Made by a program: the position numbers and the translations under genes | Notes under the pieces: generated by a model | The model's input: only the letters and a program-made list of their open reading frames with translations | Told to the model about the DNA's origin: nothing | Database searches by the model: none | Assembly: GCF_013401555.1 (NCBI RefSeq) | Contig: NZ_CP058552.1 | Coordinates: forward strand, 372,001-436,000 | Direction: 5' to 3' | DNA: 64,000 bases | Source of the DNA: Paenibacillus sp. E222 | GTDB lineage: Bacteria > Bacillota > Bacilli > Paenibacillales > Paenibacillaceae | Shown: positions 19,159-32,370 of the stretch, piece after piece | Layout of the letters: every line of letters starts with the position of its first letter | Numbering within the stretch: the stretch's first letter is position 1

Positions 19159-20154
19159 TTAATTGGTATCCGGTACGCTCCATCTAAGCACAAGACCTGC
19201 GTAGGTCAGGCCGCCTCCAAAACCAAACAGGGCTATTTGATGCCCATTCTTTAATTTCCCTGCGTCTACTGCAAGCTGTAGAGCCAGAGGGATGGAAGCC
19301 GCGGAGGTATTTCCTCGGTACTCCACACTTGTTAAAGTACGTTCCAGCGGAATAGGGCCGCGTTCACACACCGCTTCAATCATTCTTAGATTCGCACTAT
19401 GGGGTACAAACCAATCGATCTGCTCCGGTTTCATCTCTGCTTTGGCTATAAGTCCACCCAATTGTTCTGGAATCGTGCGCACTGCCCACTTATAGATTTC
19501 CCTGCCATTCTGGACAAGACATCCCTCACCCTGCAAAGGTACGCCATTCATCTCCGAAGATAGACCCGTCTTATAGAGATGAATACCGCCTTCTCCACTC
19601 GTACCTGAGATGGCTGCCATAAAGTCACCTTTTCCAGCAGCTCTTTCTACCAAAAAGGCTCCTGCCCCGTCCCCGAACAATACACATGTCGTACGGTCTG
19701 TATAATCGGTAATCTTGGACAATGTCTCAGCTCCAATAACCAACACTTTATGATACATGCCACTGGTTACCAGACTGTCCGCCAGCTGCAATCCATACGT
19801 AAATCCCGCACATGCCGCATTCAAATCAAGCACTCCTGTATGTGGAATCTTGAGATTCGCCTGTACTCGGGATGCTGTGCTGGGAAACGAATATTCAGGT
19901 GTGCTGGTAGCAACCAAAATCATATCCACATCTTCTACGCTAACATTATAACGACGCATCATATCTTCTACAGCCCTGGTGGCCAGGTCAGATACAAATT
20001 GATCCTCAGCTGCGATGCGCCGTTCTCTCATCCCTGTACGCTGTACAATCCATTCATCACTCGTGTCGACCAGCTTCTCCAAATCAGCATTGCTTAATAT
20101 TCGATCCGGTACATACGTACCCATTGCGGTAATGGTTGACATTGATTGATTCAT
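19159..20154 (-). CDS. fabH: 3-oxoacyl-[acyl-carrier-protein] synthase III (KAS III)
   Basis: Starts fatty acid synthesis by condensing acyl-CoA with malonyl-ACP. From the ATG at 20154 it has 331 residues, with the catalytic triad Cys115 (NAACAGFTYG), His252 (VPHSANLRM) and Asn282 (RGNTSAAS). I prefer this ATG because GAGGTG lies 10-12 nt upstream; a GTG four codons earlier overlaps that site. A FapR-type operator overlaps the promoter region. It stands alone rather than in a fab cluster, so it may be one of two FabH enzymes, as in B. subtilis (inference). Confidence 0.94.
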   Translation of the reverse strand: MNQSMSTITAMGTYVPDRILSNADLEKLVDTSDEWIVQRTGMRERRIAAEDQFVSDLATRAVEDMMRRYNVSVEDVDMILVATSTPEYSFPSTASRVQANLKIPHTGVLDLNAACAGFTYGLQLADSLVTSGMYHKVLVIGAETLSKITDYTDRTTCVLFGDGAGAFLVERAAGKGDFMAAISGTSGEGGIHLYKTGLSSEMNGVPLQGEGCLVQNGREIYKWAVRTIPEQLGGLIAKAEMKPEQIDWFVPHSANLRMIEAVCERGPIPLERTLTSVEYRGNTSAASIPLALQLAVDAGKLKNGHQIALFGFGGGLTYAGLVLRWSVPDTN

Positions 20155-20200
20155 ACCGGTAGTCACCTCGTTTGTTTTTTATATCATTATAGCACTAAGT

Positions 20201-20219
20201 ATTAGTACTTGGTACTAAT
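20201..20219. promoter_or_regulatory. FapR operator upstream of fabH
   Basis: ATTAGTACTTGGTACTAAT is an almost perfect inverted repeat matching the known FapR box (TTAGTACC-N-GGTACTAA type), with TATAAT on the minus strand at 20186-20191 just downstream. FapR represses lipid synthesis genes until malonyl-CoA rises (established in B. subtilis). The rest of 20220-20456 shows nothing distinct. Confidence 0.85.
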
Positions 20220-20456
20220 TTTAAAAAATATTTATTATAATTCATTCCTCAGTTGTTTGTTTTAAGTGATTTCTTCACCCTATTACTCAGAGTTATGAAA
20301 GCTATCGCATGCATTTTTGATGAAGAATTGTGGATGTCATCTGAGTAACATGAAGAATACCTTAATTAAATGCGTTTTCTATAGACAGTCCATTCCGTCA
20401 GGAGGAAAATAAAAATACTGTCCTACATTACTAAAGAATAGAGATGATGTATACCC

Positions 20457-21011
20457 ATGAAAAAAGAATTAAATATCCTTGCGATTTCCGGAAGTCTGCG
20501 CAATCAGTCCTCCAATACGTTACTAATGCACGCCATGATTAAGCTGGCTCCTCCTAACCTTAAGTTTGAAGTATATACTGGGTTAAATGATCTACCGCAT
20601 TTTAACCCTGACCTCGATGTCGAGGAGGGTCTAGTATCCGTGCAGAATTTGAGAGCCCAACTGAAGCATTCGGATGGAGTTCTGATCTGCACGCCGGAGT
20701 ATGGAAATGGAGTTCCTGGGGTCTTAAAAAACGCATTAGATTGGATTGTATCTTCTGGAGAATGGCTTAATAAACCTACCGTTGCCATCGCTGCTTCTCC
20801 AAGTCCCATGGGCGGTGACAAAGCCCATGCCTCACTATTAATGACGTTAAACATGATTAATGCCCAAGTCTTACATGAGGCCTCTCTAACCATTCCTCAT
20901 ATTACATTGAAGATGAATAAACAAGGAGTCATCATTGATTCAGAAACCCAGCATGCATTGGAGAACTCGCTTCTAAACCTAGGGGATGCATGCAACCACT
21001 TGAATAAATAG
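20457..21011 (+). CDS. NADPH-dependent FMN reductase family protein
   Basis: 184 residues with a flavodoxin-like fold. The N-terminal ILAISGSLRNQSSNTLL is the FMN phosphate-binding loop, and CTPEYGNGVPGVLKNALDWI is the signature second flavin-binding block of this family (azoreductase, chromate reductase and ArsH-like enzymes). The soluble oxidoreductase reduces FMN or quinone-like substrates; the exact substrate cannot be told. The ribosome binding site is weak (AGAGATGATG). It is a single gene convergent with the rRNA operon. Confidence 0.88.
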   Translation: MKKELNILAISGSLRNQSSNTLLMHAMIKLAPPNLKFEVYTGLNDLPHFNPDLDVEEGLVSVQNLRAQLKHSDGVLICTPEYGNGVPGVLKNALDWIVSSGEWLNKPTVAIAASPSPMGGDKAHASLLMTLNMINAQVLHEASLTIPHITLKMNKQGVIIDSETQHALENSLLNLGDACNHLNK

Positions 21012-21092
21012 ACAGACAGAACCTGCTTAAATTAAACTGACTATAAAGAAATCAATAACCTAAAAAGATTTAGTACATCACATAAATTGAAA

Positions 21093-21125
21093 TAAAAAAC
21101 AGCCCAGGAATTCCTCCGGGCTGTT
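21093..21125. terminator. Hairpin terminator between the FMN reductase gene and the rRNA operon
   Basis: ACAGCCC and GGGCTGT flank a short GGAATTCC palindrome. The better T-run is on the minus strand (A6 at 21094-21099 on plus), so it mainly backs up the rRNA operon terminator, but it may also stop plus-strand transcription. Confidence 0.75.
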
Positions 21126-21154
21126 AAGGTTTATATTAGATACTTCATATTAAA

Positions 21155-21192
21155 CAAATAAAAACCACCACCGAATAACATCGGCAGTGGTT
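21155..21192 (-). terminator. rRNA operon terminator
   Basis: On the minus strand AACCACTGCCGA pairs with TCGGTGGTGGTT and is followed by TTTTATTTG. It lies a few bases after the 5S gene. Confidence 0.85.
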
Positions 21193-21198
21193 CTTTGT

Positions 21199-21314
21199 TT
21201 GGCGGCGTCCTACTCTCCCAGGACCCTGCGGTCCAAGTACCATCGGCGCTAGAGGGCTTAACGGTCGTGTTCGGGATGGGTACGTGTGGAACCCCTCCGC
21301 CATCGCCACCAAAC
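21199..21314 (-). rRNA. 5S ribosomal RNA
   Basis: The minus strand carries TTTGGTGGCGATGGCGGAGG at the 5' end and CGCCAA at the 3' end, which pair as helix I. It is about 116 nt, the usual length for Bacillales 5S. It lies 82 bp after the 23S gene. Ends are accurate to a few bases. Confidence 0.95.
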
Positions 21315-21396
21315 GCATAGCTTAGCTTACATTTCAGAGATCATTCTCTGAAAACTAGATCCGAAACGAAATTTGCAACTTACAACCTGCATATCT

Positions 21397-26186
<4,790 letters not shown>

Positions 26187-26386
26187 TTGAAAAGAGCGAT
26201 AAGCTCATTTTGAAACTGACGAGATTAAAAATCTCATTTATTTTGCTTTGAAAGCATACAGCCCGAAGGCTTGTACCGATTTCTCAGCGTCGATCTTGCA
26301 AGCAAGATCGTTACTCACTCGTTGTTCAGTTTTCAAAGATCAAACTTGTTTCATTGCCGTGTGTTGTTCACCTCAGCAACTTTTAT

Positions 26387-26415
26387 ATCTTATCACATCC
26401 GAACCAACTTTGCAA
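26387..26415 (-). promoter_or_regulatory. rRNA operon promoter (proximal)
   Basis: On the minus strand TTGCAA (26410-26415) and TAAGAT (26387-26392) are separated by 17 bp, about 200 bp upstream of mature 16S. The leader between (26187-26386) holds the complement of the 5' 16S processing stem and no gene. Confidence 0.7.
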
Positions 26416-26494
26416 GCTCTTTTTTAAGTTTCTTTCGAAGCTTGGTGTTTCGCTTGCCGCACCGTGTTTCTCGTGTTTTCTTGGCCGGAATTAG

Positions 26495-26523
26495 AATATA
26501 CCATGTACAGATTTCGAATGCAA
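26495..26523 (-). promoter_or_regulatory. rRNA operon promoter (distal)
   Basis: On the minus strand TTGCAT (26518-26523) and TATATT (26495-26500) are 17 bp apart, 108 bp upstream of the proximal promoter: the tandem P1/P2 arrangement usual for Bacillales rrn operons. The remaining 26524-26757 shows only A+T-rich sequence with a TATAAT-like hexamer and no gene. Confidence 0.65.
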
Positions 26524-26757
26524 GCTTTATTTTCAACTTTTCCGTGAGCGGTTCTCTTCCTCCCCCCTACTCCTATTATACTCTACACGATACTTCATCC
26601 GGCAGCACCAACTATCTTTCTAATCTCTGAGAATAGCAACTCTCTCACATTACACTAGTTTCTATTATATAGTAGAATGTCTTTCAATCGGGTTATATTC
26701 AGCTACTATGTAAACCTCATAGTGCTGTTTCCCAAGTTTGCTATTTAAGTATACACA

Positions 26758-27147
26758 TCAGGGTCTGATGATCTCACCATCCGAGCCGCTTACATCAAAG
26801 AAACCAACGTTATGCTTCCTTGCCAACTCACGCATCATTATATAGGCGTCCTCCGCAACAGACCACGCGAATGCAGCATAAATCACTTCTTTTCCTAGCG
26901 AGTATTCTGTTAATCGATTATCTGTTCCGGCTTCTTCCATCGCTTCAAACACATCGTCGTCTACATTCATGGAAGGAAATATAAGAATGAGTTCTTCGTA
27001 AAAACGTTGAAGCTGCTCTGAGCTCACCTTAATGTCTGAATAGGAATGGTCCTCTGACCATTTTGTCTGCTCACCATACCATCTCATAAACGACGTTTTA
27101 TCAACTGGAGCTTTGGCTGGATCAAAAACCATCAAATCATAACTCAT
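26758..27147 (-). CDS. Conserved-looking hypothetical protein, 129 residues
   Basis: Starts MSYDLMVFDPAKAPVDKTSFM and is acidic with several tryptophans (WYGEQTKWSEDHSY). No signal peptide or membrane segment. The N-terminal YDLMVFDP pattern resembles small cytosolic proteins of unknown function found in Firmicutes and enterobacteria, but I cannot name the family. It sits alone upstream of the rRNA operon. The frame is intact and begins at an ATG behind AAAGGGGGA. Confidence 0.75.
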   Translation of the reverse strand: MSYDLMVFDPAKAPVDKTSFMRWYGEQTKWSEDHSYSDIKVSSEQLQRFYEELILIFPSMNVDDDVFEAMEEAGTDNRLTEYSLGKEVIYAAFAWSVAEDAYIMMRELARKHNVGFFDVSGSDGEIIRP

Positions 27148-27278
27148 GTATGTTCCCCCTTTATATATAGAAGAAAGTCAATTTCGATCTCCCATAGATC
27201 AAGAATATCCCCTACGTAGAACATTTCAAAGAGTCTCCTGTCCCTTCTTTTAGAGCTAACGCTACATATATAAGAAAC

Positions 27279-27324
27279 AAAAAAAAGCGAAAGCCCCGTT
27301 AAAGTACAAGGCTTCCGCTTCTTT
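27279..27324 (-). terminator. Terminator of pbuG
   Basis: On the minus strand AAGCGGAAGCC pairs with GGCTTTCGCTT, followed by a long T-run (plus A-run at 27279-27288), about 60 bp beyond the pbuG stop. Confidence 0.88.
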
Positions 27325-27383
27325 CATTTGTATAAATAAGAAATACATTATAAGTCTCTGACCCAATTCATTCAGTCAAACTT

Positions 27384-28760
27384 TTATTCTCCACCGATAA
27401 ATACATACCGGCATATAACAATGATAGCCAATATCCACATAAGCCAGTGGATCTTCACTTTGCGCTCCGTAACCAGGTTGCTGAATACGGCCAGGATTAC
27501 ATAGGATACAATCCCTGCGGAAATCCCGTTTGCAATTCCTCCAGTGAAAGGCATCAATACGATTGTAAGGAATGCCGGGAAAGCTTGCAGGAAGTCATCC
27601 CACTCAATGCTGCGAACCTGATTCATCATCAAGACACCCACGATGATCAATGCCGGAGCTGTTGCAGCGGACGGAACAACCAATGCCAGTGGAGCAATAA
27701 ACAAAGCCAGGATGAACAGGATACCTGTGGTTACAGAGGTCAGACCTGTACGTCCACCAGCTTCGACGCCAGAGGCACTTTCAACGAATGCGGTAATTGT
27801 ACTTGTACCCAGTGCAGCCCCTGCACTTACACCCACTGCATCGACGAGCATTGCTTTACCAATTGTTTTCTCGCCTTTTTTCTTATCCTTCATAATCCCC
27901 ATTCGTGTTGCTGTACCCACCATTGTTCCGAATGTGTCAAACAGCTCCACAAAGGTGAAGATGAAGATGATTTCAAACAATCCAAGGCTAATTGCACCCT
28001 TCAAATCCAATTGTCCAACTGCCAGATCACTGAAGTTAGGCAACCAGCTTGCACCGGACAAACCGCTGAGATTCGTAACGCCCATAGGGATACCAATCAA
28101 CGTTGTAGCAATGATACCAATTAGCAATGCACCTTTGACGCGCATAACCATCAGTACAGCAATAATGAGCAGTCCAATCAGTGCGAGCAATGCATCATGA
28201 TGTGTGATGAAGTTGCCCAAAGACAGATTAAAACTGCTGCCCGGAATCGGTTGGCTCAGATCCGCATCAGGTGCAACATTGACTGTTACAGCGACCAGAT
28301 TAGCCAGTTTGAAACCTACAATGGTTATAAAGAGACCAATACCAACTGTGATTGCCATTTTTAATGAGTCTGGAACTGCAACGAGCAGCATTTGACGAAT
28401 TTTGGTCACTGTCAAAATAATAAACACGATACCAGAGATAAATACCGCTCCGAGAGCTGCCTGCCAGGAAATCGCACCGTTGGAACTCAGAACCACGGTC
28501 ATGAAGTAAGCATTCAAACCCATACCTGGTGCAAGGGCGATCGGAATGTTAACGAACAATCCCATAATGATGGTCATCAAACCAGCACCTACGGCTGTTG
28601 CAAAAAATACTGCATTGTCCGACATACCAGCTCCGGCCGATCCCAAGAACAACGTGTTTACGAAAAGAATGTACGCCATTGTCATAAAGGTAGTAAGACC
28701 CGCAACAATCTCCGTTCTAACGTTCGTTCCGTTTTCTTTTAATTTAAAGAAACGATCCAT
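27384..28760 (-). CDS. pbuG: NCS2 family guanine/hypoxanthine permease (PbuG type)
   Basis: Membrane purine importer, 458 residues with about 12 hydrophobic segments. It starts MDRFFKLKENGTNVRTEIVAGLTTFMTMAYI (read in parts) and has ALAPGMGLNAYF and GTSTITAFVESASGVEAGGRTG, the blocks of the AzgA/PbuG branch of NCS2. Synteny supports the name: B. subtilis pbuG also lies between guaA and the pur operon. The leader carries a PurBox-like pair, a promoter, a guanine aptamer and a terminator, so uptake and synthesis share control. Substrate choice between guanine and hypoxanthine is not visible. Confidence 0.92.
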   Translation of the reverse strand: MDRFFKLKENGTNVRTEIVAGLTTFMTMAYILFVNTLFLGSAGAGMSDNAVFFATAVGAGLMTIIMGLFVNIPIALAPGMGLNAYFMTVVLSSNGAISWQAALGAVFISGIVFIILTVTKIRQMLLVAVPDSLKMAITVGIGLFITIVGFKLANLVAVTVNVAPDADLSQPIPGSSFNLSLGNFITHHDALLALIGLLIIAVLMVMRVKGALLIGIIATTLIGIPMGVTNLSGLSGASWLPNFSDLAVGQLDLKGAISLGLFEIIFIFTFVELFDTFGTMVGTATRMGIMKDKKKGEKTIGKAMLVDAVGVSAGAALGTSTITAFVESASGVEAGGRTGLTSVTTGILFILALFIAPLALVVPSAATAPALIIVGVLMMNQVRSIEWDDFLQAFPAFLTIVLMPFTGGIANGISAGIVSYVILAVFSNLVTERKVKIHWLMWILAIIVICRYVFIGGE

Positions 28761-28883
28761 AATTCACCAATTCCCCCTTAGAGATGTTGAAGCCTTTTGA
28801 AAAACGACAAATACCCCTGAAGATGAATACATCACCCAGGGTTATAGCTGATGAGGAGTGGCACGGTGCCAATTACGGAGAAC

Positions 28884-28936
28884 AAAAAAAATTCTAATGT
28901 GCGTGATGTCCTGCCCGACGCAATCATGTAGAATTC
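28884..28936 (-). terminator. Riboswitch-controlled terminator upstream of pbuG
   Basis: On the minus strand AATTCTA (28929-28935 on plus) and TAGAATT (28890-28896) enclose a GCGT/ACGC stem and are followed by TTTTTTTTG. It lies about 20 nt after the guanine aptamer, as expected for an OFF switch where guanine binding favours the terminator. Confidence 0.88.
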
Positions 28937-28955
28937 ATGTGCTCAGCCTTCTCCT

Positions 28956-29022
28956 CTTCGTAGCCAGATCATTAGGGTGATCTCGTAGAAACTCCCAGGC
29001 CAATCCCCGGGATTATACGAAG
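28956..29022 (-). promoter_or_regulatory. Guanine-class purine riboswitch of pbuG
   Basis: On the minus strand the aptamer opens CTTCGTATAATCCC and closes GGCTACGAAG (P1 CTTCGTA/TACGAAG). It has GTTTCTAC in J2/3 and a P3 loop CCCTAA where most members have CCGTAA. The specificity position in GGCTACG is C, predicting guanine or hypoxanthine. P3 is long and A+T-rich (AGATCA/TGATCT). Confidence 0.93.
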
Positions 29023-29054
29023 TAATATGCGCTATTTGTGTGTTTCCAATCACT

Positions 29055-29084
29055 ATTTTAGGAGGGTTACCTCTAGTTTGTCAA
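29055..29084 (-). promoter_or_regulatory. pbuG promoter
   Basis: On the minus strand TTGACA (29079-29084) and TAAAAT (29055-29060) have an 18-bp spacer. The distance to the aptamer is short, so the aptamer lies at the very start of the transcript. Confidence 0.75.
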
Positions 29085-29088
29085 TGAG

Positions 29089-29133
29089 AAAAACGAATGT
29101 TATTATCACTCATCATATAAATCGTTCGTATTA
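29089..29133. promoter_or_regulatory. Probable PurR operator of pbuG
   Basis: AAAAACGAATGTT (plus, 29089-29101) and TAATACGAACGAT (minus, 29121-29133) are degenerate PurBoxes in inverted orientation, 19 bp apart, directly upstream of the -35. The geometry matches the pur operon pair (18 bp apart), which supports the call despite two or three mismatches per box. Confidence 0.6.
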
Positions 29134-29242
29134 TTTAGCAAAATGAACCAGTTCAGCGGTTTACAACCCAAATTAAACTGAGGTTTCCGGTGAGCTTTTC
29201 GAGTATATGTCGATCCTGGCAAAGGGTGTTTCCCTCTTCTGC

Positions 29243-29302
29243 AAAAAATAAAAAAAGCTACCGCAATCAAAGGTGGATCGCACACTTTGATTGCGGTAGC
29301 TT
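29243..29302 (-). terminator. Strong terminator downstream of the small lipoprotein gene
   Basis: AAGCTACCGCAATCAAAG (29255-29272) and its exact complement (29285-29302) form an 18-bp perfect stem. On the minus strand it is followed by TTTTTTTATTTTTT, so it ends the minus-strand lipoprotein transcript. Confidence 0.9.
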
Positions 29303-29431
29303 CATGGGTTACCGAGAAGATGTTTATGTGATGAGGCCATGTATTTGGATATTCAAAAAGATTAGGTATAGAGAGCAGGCTACCACGGTTAATAGATCAT
29401 TTTTTACATGATAGGTCCTATGCGGTATATT

Positions 29432-29683
29432 CTAAATCTCTGTCTGAAGCACGTCCTGTGCCTGCTGTTGTTCCTGACGTGTATTACTAGTCGATCCCTC
29501 AGACAATTCCTGATTCTGGGCTTGATCGGAAGACGAATCTGCTGCCTCCAAATTTACAAATGAAGATTCCCCCGCACCAAGAGCCAAGTCCTGCATACCG
29601 GAGCCGCATCCTGCCAGCATCACCATCAGAAACGCACTTCCAATGCCCATCTTCCATTTGCTCATATTGTCGGTTTTACGCAT
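29432..29683 (-). CDS. Small hypothetical lipoprotein
   Basis: 83 residues from the ATG at 29683 (MRKTDNMSKWKMGIG). The signal sequence ends in the lipobox LAGC near residue 25, so the mature chain would be lipid-anchored outside the membrane. The rest is short, acidic and glutamine/serine-rich (SSDQAQNQELSEGS), with no recognisable domain. AAAGGAG lies 10 nt before the ATG. A longer in-frame reading lacks a ribosome binding site. It follows the leucine-rich-repeat gene after about 96 bp on the same strand. Confidence 0.75.
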   Translation of the reverse strand: MRKTDNMSKWKMGIGSAFLMVMLAGCGSGMQDLALGAGESSFVNLEAADSSSDQAQNQELSEGSTSNTRQEQQQAQDVLQTEI

Positions 29684-29779
29684 ACATTCAATTCTCCTTT
29701 CAGTTGCCATATAGCTGTATTCTGTACTTAGTGTACAAGCCGGACATGAAAACAATATGAAACGAACCTAAAAAAGGAA

Positions 29780-30820
29780 TTAAATATTCAGAGATTCATC
29801 GTTATACCACCATCCGCTCTCATCCCACATGCCTGCTGCCATTATCGCCTGCTTCACCACTTTTTGCTGTTTGGCACTTTTCAAATGAACGATCATACTT
29901 TCCAAGGATGTATGATGAATCAGGGATTCGATTTCTTCGGCATTCATATGCTTCATTTGCAGAAGAGCGAGCTCTTTCAGACTTTTGGAAGTCTTTGCCC
30001 ATTCAATATTCTCCACATTCACATTGTTCAGGGAAACACGCTGTAATTCAGTCAGATTCTCAAGAGACGGTAGACTAGATATATGTGGCTGGTCTTCTAT
30101 CCCTAATAAGCGCAACCCCTTCAGATCAGGCAATACGGTAAGATCGGATAAACCTTTCACTCTTAGGAGCTTCAACATTTGCAAGGATTCCATTCCAGCA
30201 AGGCTATCCAGATTCTCTGCTCCACCAAAACTGAGATGAAGTTCGCGCAAATACGTTAAATCTTTTAAGTATCCCAATTCCTTTAATGGCATTCCCGAAA
30301 CATAGAGGGACCGGAGTGAAGACAATGTACCGATCGTTTCGATGTTAGTTGTATGACCATTCACACTCAGCGTTTTAAGCTCAGTAAAGCGGTTAAGTAC
30401 GGACAAATTGGTTTTCTTTGTTTTGGTTTTACCGATGCGGAGCTGCTGTAAAGTGGCAGGTACAAGTGTTAATGCATCAAGAGATTCCGCTTCAAATACG
30501 TCAAATGCAAACTCTTCTAACCTTAGCAATTCACCTAAGCCCTCAATCCCATGAATGCGTCTGTTACAATCAATCACAAGCTTTTCTACATGGTTCATAT
30601 ATTTTAGAACAGACAAGTCGCCAGATTGCGAATGAAAGCCATATATACGAAAAGTAACATCGGGTCTATTTGCAAACAGCTCCTCATTCAATATCTGCAT
30701 CAAGTCCACACCCGGGATATTGTGCTCGCTGTATTGGACAATCTTTAGATCAGAATTAGACGTAAGTGCAGCAACATCTTCAAGAGTCCATCCAGGGTTG
30801 AGTTCAATTCTTTCCTTCAT
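29780..30820 (-). CDS. Leucine-rich repeat protein
   Basis: 346 residues without signal peptide or membrane segment. From about residue 75 to 300 it has around ten repeats of 20-23 residues with the pattern L..L..L.L..., for example LSSLRSLYVSGMPLKELGYLKDL and LKGLRLLGIEDQPHISSLPSLENL (quoted in part), as in internalin/SDS22-type LRRs. The N-terminus (WTLEDVAALTSNSDLKIVQYSEH) is not recognised. It probably mediates protein binding in the cytoplasm; the partner is unknown. It belongs to a small block inserted between pbuG and guaA. Confidence 0.82.
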   Translation of the reverse strand: MKERIELNPGWTLEDVAALTSNSDLKIVQYSEHNIPGVDLMQILNEELFANRPDVTFRIYGFHSQSGDLSVLKYMNHVEKLVIDCNRRIHGIEGLGELLRLEEFAFDVFEAESLDALTLVPATLQQLRIGKTKTKKTNLSVLNRFTELKTLSVNGHTTNIETIGTLSSLRSLYVSGMPLKELGYLKDLTYLRELHLSFGGAENLDSLAGMESLQMLKLLRVKGLSDLTVLPDLKGLRLLGIEDQPHISSLPSLENLTELQRVSLNNVNVENIEWAKTSKSLKELALLQMKHMNAEEIESLIHHTSLESMIVHLKSAKQQKVVKQAIMAAGMWDESGWWYNDESLNI

Positions 30821-30868
30821 CCGCTATAGTTCCTCCTTACAGAGTGTTCTTCTTCGTAGTATCAATTG

Positions 30869-30933
30869 CAGATTTTATCCGATACATCCCAAGGGATACG
30901 TGCCCAGTCAGCTGTCATACCATCGATGGACGT
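30869..30933 (-). pseudogene. guaA-derived fragment (scar)
   Basis: About 64 bases align to 32573-32639 inside guaA with only about seven mismatches. Read in the guaA frame it encodes [17 protein letters not shown], identical to guaA at those residues, and most base differences are silent. It is bounded by unrelated sequence, so it is a remnant of a second, diverged guaA copy. It lies between the LRR gene and the flagellin gene. Confidence 0.8.
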
Positions 30934-31068
30934 TTTAAATTTTTCATAAAAAATGCATTTTAAGTTTCATAGCTCATCAACACGGTCAGTCTTGTTTAAG
31001 TTTCCATCCTTGTCAGATTAATTTTCTCCACGAAACGTGTATACTAATATTAGGATAGGAGGAGAAAT

Positions 31069-32346
31069 ATGAGAATTAACAATAATCTGCCAGCATTAAA
31101 CGCCAAAAATAGAATTAATAATAATAGTAACGCCAAAAAAACTTCTTTTGAAAGACTTTCGTCCGGTCTACGCATTAGTCGCGCTGCTGATGACGCTGCC
31201 GGTCTAGCTATTAGCGAAAGTATGCGTGCTCAGATTAGGGCTTTAGAGCAAGGAGCAAGAAATATCCAAGATGGAATTTCATTAATTCAAACTGCGGAAG
31301 GTGCTCTCAATAGCATAACAAGCGGACTTCAAAGAATCAGAGAACTACTTGTTCAAAGGGAAAATGATACATACACCTATAGTGATAAAGAAACAATTAA
31401 TCAAGAAATTACACACAACCTCCGAAATATAGAGGATATAACAAACAACACACAATTCAATGGAATCTACCTTTTGAACGGGTCACTTACTAATGCTGCT
31501 GTCCATACAGGTACTGACACAATTCCGCTAAGCATTAATGACATGCATCTGGACCTATATTATAGGGAGAATTTTAACGATCAAAATAGGTTTTCACAAT
31601 GGCATCCTGCGCAAGGTGCCTGGACAGTCCAGAACGGATTATTGACACAGTCCACTGAAGGCGTTGGTGACAAAACGATTCTCTCGGAAGTAATTCAAGG
31701 TAACGATATGACCATCACGGTCAATGGAAAATTCATGACGACACATCCAGATGGAAATATTGGCATAATTATTAAAGGAGACGACTTTAACAACCAAGTT
31801 TTTGGTTGGTATAGCCAGTACGGTGGATTATATATTGGAGAACGCGTAAATGGATCATATCGATTAATTACCTCCATAGTAGTGGATCCTGCCCAATTGG
31901 ATCAGAACTATGAACTTACCGGAACTGTTGTAGGCAATTATTATACATTTTCTGTTACGGGTGTAGGAAAGATCGAAGGCTATTCCGCCAATACATCCAT
32001 GCTTGAAGGCTACACCGGATTGTTCACCGCATTTTCGGAAGCAAGTTTTGATGATTATGAAGTCATTCCTCATATCACAGTAACAGATATCAAAACGGCT
32101 TTAGATAAAGTCACAGGGGAGCGTGCAAAATTAGGCGCCTATCAAAATCGACTAGAGTACGCCTATAACAACACATCCAACTATTCTGAGAACCTTACAG
32201 CATCCGAGTCACGAATCAGGGACACTGACATATCCAAAGAAATGATAAAGATATCTACACTGAGTATTCTAACCGATGCCTCTCAAGCCATACTTGCTCA
32301 AGCAAACAGTCACCCCCAACGAATACTGGAGTTACTTCGGAACTAG
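31069..32346 (+). CDS. Flagellin with a lectin/glucanase-like central domain
   Basis: 425 residues. Residues 1-145 are a flagellin N-terminal D0/D1 region (MRINNNLPALNAKNR, LSSGLRISRAADDAAGLAIS, NTQFNGIYLLNG). Residues about 339-425 are the flagellin C-terminus (RAKLGAYQNRLEYAYNN, ASQAILAQANSHPQRILELL). Between them, residues about 160-335 form a beta-rich insert (YYRENFNDQNRFSQWHPAQG, GIIIKGDDFNNQVFGWYSQ, GYTGLFTAFSEASFDDYEV) that resembles concanavalin-A-like/DUF1080-type domains of secreted sugar-binding proteins. The ATG follows GGAGGAG. It is a single gene with no other flagellar gene nearby. Confidence 0.88.
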   Translation: MRINNNLPALNAKNRINNNSNAKKTSFERLSSGLRISRAADDAAGLAISESMRAQIRALEQGARNIQDGISLIQTAEGALNSITSGLQRIRELLVQRENDTYTYSDKETINQEITHNLRNIEDITNNTQFNGIYLLNGSLTNAAVHTGTDTIPLSINDMHLDLYYRENFNDQNRFSQWHPAQGAWTVQNGLLTQSTEGVGDKTILSEVIQGNDMTITVNGKFMTTHPDGNIGIIIKGDDFNNQVFGWYSQYGGLYIGERVNGSYRLITSIVVDPAQLDQNYELTGTVVGNYYTFSVTGVGKIEGYSANTSMLEGYTGLFTAFSEASFDDYEVIPHITVTDIKTALDKVTGERAKLGAYQNRLEYAYNNTSNYSENLTASESRIRDTDISKEMIKISTLSILTDASQAILAQANSHPQRILELLRN

Positions 32347-32370
32347 GGTTGATTAATTCATATAACCAAT

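Noticed and set aside
27447..28742. Cys- and Gln-rich plus-strand frames opposite pbuG
   Set aside because: Antisense shadows of a membrane protein gene, with no start signals.
30869..30933. Insertion sequence or integrase at the guaA scar
   Set aside because: No transposase or recombinase frame and no terminal inverted repeats are seen around it; only the fragment itself can be supported.
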